From the NCBI GenBank assembly GCA_944390995.1, contig CALXSA010000017.1, positions 1 through 24,112 on the forward strand: a stretch of DNA of 24,112 nucleotides, written 5' to 3'. The position numbers and the translations under genes are program-made. Origin of the DNA: an uncultured Clostridia bacterium. Its GTDB lineage: Bacteria > Bacillota_A > Clostridia > TANB77 > CAG-508. Shown here one piece after another: positions 20,453-24,112 of this stretch (within the stretch, counting starts at the first letter, position 1; every line of letters starts with the position of its first letter). A model generated the notes under the pieces. It saw only the letters and a program-made list of their open reading frames with translations, did no database searches and was not told the DNA's origin.

Positions 20453-22790
20453 CCTGCATTTCATACTCATAAACCACAATCTCCTTGGTACCGTAGTCAA
20501 ACTCGTCAATTTTATAATTTATATAAAAACTTTCTTCTTTGCTGAATTTTAGATTTAATTTGTCTGCATCAATAAGCACATCTGAAGACAAATTCATTCC
20601 CAAAGGCAACGTTTTATTAAAATTATCATAAAAAATGATGTTTGAATAAAACAAAAGTGGTGCATTTTCTTTAATATCTATTTTGCAAAGTGTTATCTTG
20701 TTTTTCTTGCTCAAAAGCTCGCCTTCAAATGCATCTTTTGGGTTAATGCTAAGTATGTTAAGTCCTTTTAAATTCTTCTTTGTTCCTATGCAATAAGCAG
20801 ACATGTTATATGGAGATTTAATTTTATTTAACGCCTCTCGTATAAGTTTTAAGTAACTTTCCAAATTTTCCGTATATAATTTTAAGTCTGTTTCCAAATT
20901 TATATTTAAAACCTTATACTTATCCTTTTCAATTTCTCTGTGTTTTTCGTTGTTCAATGTTTTTATCTTAGTTTTATCTTCAATTAAGCCTCCAAAAATA
21001 TCGAAATCTTTTTTATTTATTACTTCAATATTTTCTTCATAATCTTTTTTCAAGCTAGCTAAATCACGGCTCAAATGATTAACCTTTTTGGTTCTTGCTT
21101 TTTCTTTTTTTACTTCTTCTTCGTCTTTCTCTACATAAATTTCAATATCATTTTCTTTGTCCTTTTCTAGCTCCTTAAATGAATCTGGCACTTGCTTTAT
21201 TGCAAAAATAGCATCAGTTTCAGTTTTAGATAATTTTCTTCTTTGAACCTCATCCACCATCTGTCCCAAGTCTTCTAAGTCTGTTTCGTAATCAAAATAT
21301 TTTGCCATTTTTGCTTTTTCTTCTTCTTCCTTCTCCTCGCCCTCATTTAAAGTCTGAACCTCGTCCTTGCTAGTAAATTTCCAAAATTCAAAAATACTTT
21401 TCTTATGTTTGTCTATTTCCTTAATATACAACTCTGCATTATCAATTTTCTTAGATAAAATATCTTTTTTAGCCTCAATTGCATTTATATCCAAGTTCAA
21501 ATTAGTATTTTCCTTAACAACAGACTCAAGCTTTGTGCAGATATTTATTAAGTCTTCTATTGTATATTGCTGCTTAAGCTCATAGAACTGCTCTAATGTA
21601 TCATCCTTTTTTATTTCTTCTCTTTTTTCTTTAACTATCGTCTTCTTCTCTGGTTTAACATCTTTTTTCTTTTTAAAGAAATATTTTACTTTACCAAAAA
21701 AAGTTTTTTTACACTCCAAAAATGTAGCAATTTGCCTCTGTTTCATTAAATATTCTTCCGTTAAATCTTCAATTATACCTTTGAATTTGTTTAACTTTCT
21801 TTTTAGCTCTTTTTGCTCCTTTACTTCTTTTTTTAATCTATCTATTTTCTCTATATACTCCAATTTAATAAACTCAGAAAGCTTGCTGTACTCCAATTTT
21901 GTATTTTTTAGCCAAAATTCCAGTTTTCCATCTTCACCTATTTTCGTCTCAAATTTGTATTCCTCTTTAGCTCCTGTTGCTAGTATAAACATAGCTTTAA
22001 GCAATTTGTAAAACTCGCTAGCCTCTTTTCTGCTGTATAAACTTATTGCATATGTACTCTTAATTTTGTCGTAAACGCTAGTCGTCCCAACGATTTTTAC
22101 AAACATGTTATCTTCTTTATCATAAACTTCATATACATTCGGCCATTCCTTTGTAAAAAACCATAAATAATTCTCTACATCTTCAATCTCTGACTTGGTC
22201 AAAAACGCCCCTGAATACTCCAAATGACTCACTGGCGCAAAAATAAATCTAGGCTTTCTCGCCCTTGAGTTTGCAATCTTCTCCTTTAACAAATATAGTA
22301 ATGCATTATTGTCCTGCTCTTTTACAGGCACCAACATAAAATACTTTTTTGCATAATCTGAATAATAAATCTGCCAAATATAATTGTTTGGATACTTAAC
22401 TTCATATGGTATTTTCTCATTTAAACCTTCTTGTTCTTTTGCAATTTCTTCTATTCTATTTTTGTCAAGGTTTGCAACCATTTTCATAAAATTTGCAAAA
22501 TTTTCTATATTATCTTCTTTTTTCGAATCTAAACACACACTTAGAGGCACAGATAGTTTGTACTTTTCTTTTAAATCAGTCAATCTATCTGTAGGTGTTA
22601 TCAAAAGCTCTATATTCTTTATATTTATATATTTATACACTTTATAAATAGTGTCATCATATGCTTTAGATGGCCTGAAATTTAAACTCTCAAAACTCTT
22701 TAAGAAAGTAGGTAGCTTGTTTAAATTTAGACCAATATATTCTAAATTCTTTTCCATTGTTTTTTCAGCTTCTTTAGTTGCTCTAGGCAT
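20448..22790 (-). CDS. Large coiled-coil protein of unknown function, 780 residues
   Basis: I do not recognise a family. An N-terminal globular part (about 1-310) has alternating beta/alpha text with aromatic-rich stretches (NYIWQIYYSDYAKKYFMLVPV; PRFIFAPVSHLEYSGAFLT). A long Lys/Glu-rich coiled-coil region follows (about 315-690), broken by a basic cluster (FFKKKKDVKPEKK, about 382-394). A C-terminal beta-like domain (about 690-780) ends it. No signal peptide, transmembrane segment, Walker A or nuclease motif is evident. AAAGGAGAG precedes the ATG at 22790; an ATG 11 codons later has no such site. It is a single-gene unit. The size and lack of motifs suggest a structural or scaffolding role, but that is a guess. 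Confidence 0.75.
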   Translation of the reverse strand: MPRATKEAEKTMEKNLEYIGLNLNKLPTFLKSFESLNFRPSKAYDDTIYKVYKYINIKNIELLITPTDRLTDLKEKYKLSVPLSVCLDSKKEDNIENFANFMKMVANLDKNRIEEIAKEQEGLNEKIPYEVKYPNNYIWQIYYSDYAKKYFMLVPVKEQDNNALLYLLKEKIANSRARKPRFIFAPVSHLEYSGAFLTKSEIEDVENYLWFFTKEWPNVYEVYDKEDNMFVKIVGTTSVYDKIKSTYAISLYSRKEASEFYKLLKAMFILATGAKEEYKFETKIGEDGKLEFWLKNTKLEYSKLSEFIKLEYIEKIDRLKKEVKEQKELKRKLNKFKGIIEDLTEEYLMKQRQIATFLECKKTFFGKVKYFFKKKKDVKPEKKTIVKEKREEIKKDDTLEQFYELKQQYTIEDLINICTKLESVVKENTNLNLDINAIEAKKDILSKKIDNAELYIKEIDKHKKSIFEFWKFTSKDEVQTLNEGEEKEEEEKAKMAKYFDYETDLEDLGQMVDEVQRRKLSKTETDAIFAIKQVPDSFKELEKDKENDIEIYVEKDEEEVKKEKARTKKVNHLSRDLASLKKDYEENIEVINKKDFDIFGGLIEDKTKIKTLNNEKHREIEKDKYKVLNINLETDLKLYTENLESYLKLIREALNKIKSPYNMSAYCIGTKKNLKGLNILSINPKDAFEGELLSKKNKITLCKIDIKENAPLLFYSNIIFYDNFNKTLPLGMNLSSDVLIDADKLNLKFSKEESFYINYKIDEFDYGTKEIVVYEYEMQE

Positions 22791-22811
22791 ATTTTCTCAG
22801 TCTCTCCTTTC

Positions 22812-22849
22812 CTGTTTTTAGGGACGGAGCAAAAAAACAGTTTTTTTGC
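22812..22849. repeat. GGGGACGG palindromic element, copy 2
   Basis: CTGTTTTTAGGGACGGAGC then AAAAAAACAG, 32/33 identical to the minus strand of 13245-13277. Here it continues to a second perfect hairpin, GCAAAAAAA-cag-TTTTTTTGC (22829-22849). It lies in the leader of the 780-residue protein gene, directly upstream of the ribosome binding site, and could affect its expression. Confidence 0.7.
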
Positions 22850-22928
22850 TTCAACATTTTGTATTATATCACAAAAAAATGTTTTATTCTATATGTTTAT
22901 ATAATATTTATAAAGTTTTGCGCCAAAA

Positions 22929-22960
22929 CAATCGCCTAGAGAAATATCTCTAGGCGATTG
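22929..22960 (-). terminator. Terminator of the RelA/SpoT-like gene
   Basis: Perfect 14-bp stem CAATCGCCTAGAGA/TCTCTAGGCGATTG with a four-base loop, then TTTT on the minus strand; it starts seven bases beyond the stop. Confidence 0.8.
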
Positions 22961-22967
22961 CATGCAA

Positions 22968-23840
22968 TTAAAGGAGGCCAAACAGGTCAACAGGCTTGCA
23001 CAAGCCAATACGGTCGTAAATCGTGCCATCAGGCAAAAGTGCAAAGCCAGGCATATTGACCTTAGAAAAGTCAATGTCAATGCCAGTCTCCTTATAGCGG
23101 TCAAGTTTGTATGCCGTATGAGATGCGCTCCCATATTCAGCCACAATGTCCATTCCTGTTGTTCTTACTTGCAGTTCGAAAATCAGGCCATGCGGTTTCT
23201 TGAAAATTACGTGCAGACTTTGGTATCCATTGTCCTTTGGATTAACAGCGTAATCCTTAACGTTGTTCTCAAACACCGGATTAATTAGTCTCTCCTTAGG
23301 AATTACGATGCCTGCCTCTTTGAATTTCTCAGGGTCAAATCCTGTATCAAATACAGGCTCTGCTTCAAGTGGAATGCACCGGCTTTTTGTTACGAAAAAC
23401 TCAATAATAGAGTTCATCATCTCGTAACACAGTTTCACCGTAAATGGCGAATCTTTCTGCTCAGTACAAAGTATTACTCTGAAGCCAAACACGTCCAACA
23501 ACTTGTCCAACGGATATTTCGTCTGGAAAAACAGACGAATCTTCTTGTTGATGCCTACGAAGTCTTTCTGTCTTCCTTTCAAGACAACATCTACTCCGTA
23601 ATGCTGCGCCCATTTGTGCAGTTGCTGCCTAAGAATGTGGAACTCCTCTTTCAGTTCACTCATCTTCTCAGGTGCCAGCATGTTGTGAAGTTCTTCCAAC
23701 TTATTCGCATATACTGCGTTATAAATGGAAGAATCATCAATTCGCAGTGCCTCAATGTACCGCTGCCAGACTTCCTCTGTGGAACTGCTCGCGTAAATTG
23801 ACGGTTCTAATGGTGTGAACCGCATTTCCATACTTAACAT
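22968..23840 (-). CDS. RelA/SpoT synthetase-domain protein, small alarmone synthetase-like
   Basis: Likely pyrophosphokinase making (p)ppGpp-type alarmones. The 290-residue protein has the synthetase motifs: GRQKDFVGINKKI (89-101, like GRPKHIYSIYRKM of Rel), LDVFGFRVIL (115-124), YAVNPKDNGYQSLH (197-210) and ELQVRTTGMDIVAEYGSASH (222-241). There is no HD hydrolase, TGS or ACT domain, and the C-terminal tail is short, as in stand-alone synthetases. The motifs resemble the long Rel type (QVRT...AEYG) more than RelP/RelQ. GGGAGG before the ATG at 23840 supports that start. It has its own promoter and strong terminator and is GC-richer (about 45% in a sampled line) than neighbours. Activity and product are not proven. 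Confidence 0.8.
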   Translation of the reverse strand: MLSMEMRFTPLEPSIYASSSTEEVWQRYIEALRIDDSSIYNAVYANKLEELHNMLAPEKMSELKEEFHILRQQLHKWAQHYGVDVVLKGRQKDFVGINKKIRLFFQTKYPLDKLLDVFGFRVILCTEQKDSPFTVKLCYEMMNSIIEFFVTKSRCIPLEAEPVFDTGFDPEKFKEAGIVIPKERLINPVFENNVKDYAVNPKDNGYQSLHVIFKKPHGLIFELQVRTTGMDIVAEYGSASHTAYKLDRYKETGIDIDFSKVNMPGFALLPDGTIYDRIGLCKPVDLFGLL

Positions 23841-23887
23841 TGAATATACCTCCCTTATTTTGTTTTTTCAACGGGTTGCATATGCTT

Positions 23888-23916
23888 ATTATACCATATT
23901 TATGTAACTTATTCAA
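23888..23916 (-). promoter_or_regulatory. Promoter of the RelA/SpoT-like gene
   Basis: On the minus strand TTGAAT (23916-23911), 17 bp, TATAAT (23893-23888), about 48 bp before the ATG. Confidence 0.6.
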
Positions 23917-23999
23917 GCTTAGCACAATATTTCGCTTAGTTACAGGATAATTGTTTTTAAAATATGCTTGTCCTGCAACATCTGGTACTATACTCTATT

Positions 24000-24112
24000 C
24001 TATTTTGCAAACGTGTCAATTTCCTCTACAATCTTTGCGACAAACTCGTCTACAGCCATTGCACCAATATCTCCATCTTTTCTCGAACGCACACCTACTG
24101 TGCCCGCTTCTT
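24000..24112 (-). CDS. thrS: Threonyl-tRNA synthetase, C-terminal end (partial)
   Basis: The last 37 codons of a gene entering from the right edge: EAGTVGVRSRKDGDIGAMAV, DEFVAKIVEEIDTFAK, stop TAG at 24000. VRSRKDGDIG and the final helix match the end of the anticodon-binding domain of ThrRS. Only the tail is visible, so completeness and regulation (for example a T-box leader) cannot be judged. Confidence 0.75.
   Translation of the reverse strand, partial: EAGTVGVRSRKDGDIGAMAVDEFVAKIVEEIDTFAK

Noticed and set aside
22889..23288. Frames of 85 (-) and 108 (+) codons within and after the RelA-like gene
   Set aside because: They are shadows of the conserved synthetase frame, and the minus one crosses the terminator hairpin.

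Overview
The window looks like chromosome of a low-GC, spore-forming Clostridia-type Firmicute, probably an uncultured gut lineage. The signs are AT-rich intergenic DNA, AGGAGG-type ribosome binding sites, an intact sporulation sigma factor SigK, and cadC-cadA, csaA, recN and trmL of Firmicute type. Species cannot be named from the sequence. No rRNA or tRNA gene was seen.

Layout. (i) 1-2.0 kb: a sortase beside a cohesin-domain LPKTG surface protein, a likely enzyme-substrate pair. (ii) 2.1-8.3 kb: mostly housekeeping genes (DnaQ-like exonuclease, C39-like cysteine peptidase, sigK, a frameshifted DUF368/PopT gene, U32 tRNA-hydroxylation-type protein with trmL, a CmpB-type membrane protein), separated by hairpin-forming intergenic repeats. 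(iii) 8.2-13.8 kb: an accessory and decaying region. Remnants of a glycosyltransferase, a histidine phosphatase, a Walker-A-less AAA ATPase, an HD-type protein and a larB/larC deletion fusion surround an intact-looking APH-family kinase. Next to them is an apparently complete type III toxin-antitoxin locus: consensus promoter, three tandem ToxI-like RNA repeats, leaky terminator, ToxN/AbiQ toxin. A terminator-plus-promoter cassette is duplicated within this region. (iv) 13.8-18.0 kb: cadC-cadA heavy-metal resistance with two palindromic operators, then a long-chain acyl-CoA ligase with an operator-like palindrome at its predicted start of transcription. (v) 18.1-24.1 kb: a GC-richer surface-protein fragment, recN under a consensus promoter with an SOS-like box in its spacer, a 780-residue coiled-coil protein of unknown function, a GC-richer RelA/SpoT-synthetase-domain protein and the 3' end of thrS.

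The most notable item is the type III toxin-antitoxin locus at about 11.27-12.05 kb. Its RNA repeats are unequal (36, 54 and 56 nt) because two of them carry an extra hairpin. Other points of interest are four dispersed GGGAC-type palindromic elements, an intergenic repeat family in 0.7-4.7 kb, a run of four WalR-like half-sites at 18.6 kb and the SOS-like recN promoter. All functional statements come from motif reading, without database searches.
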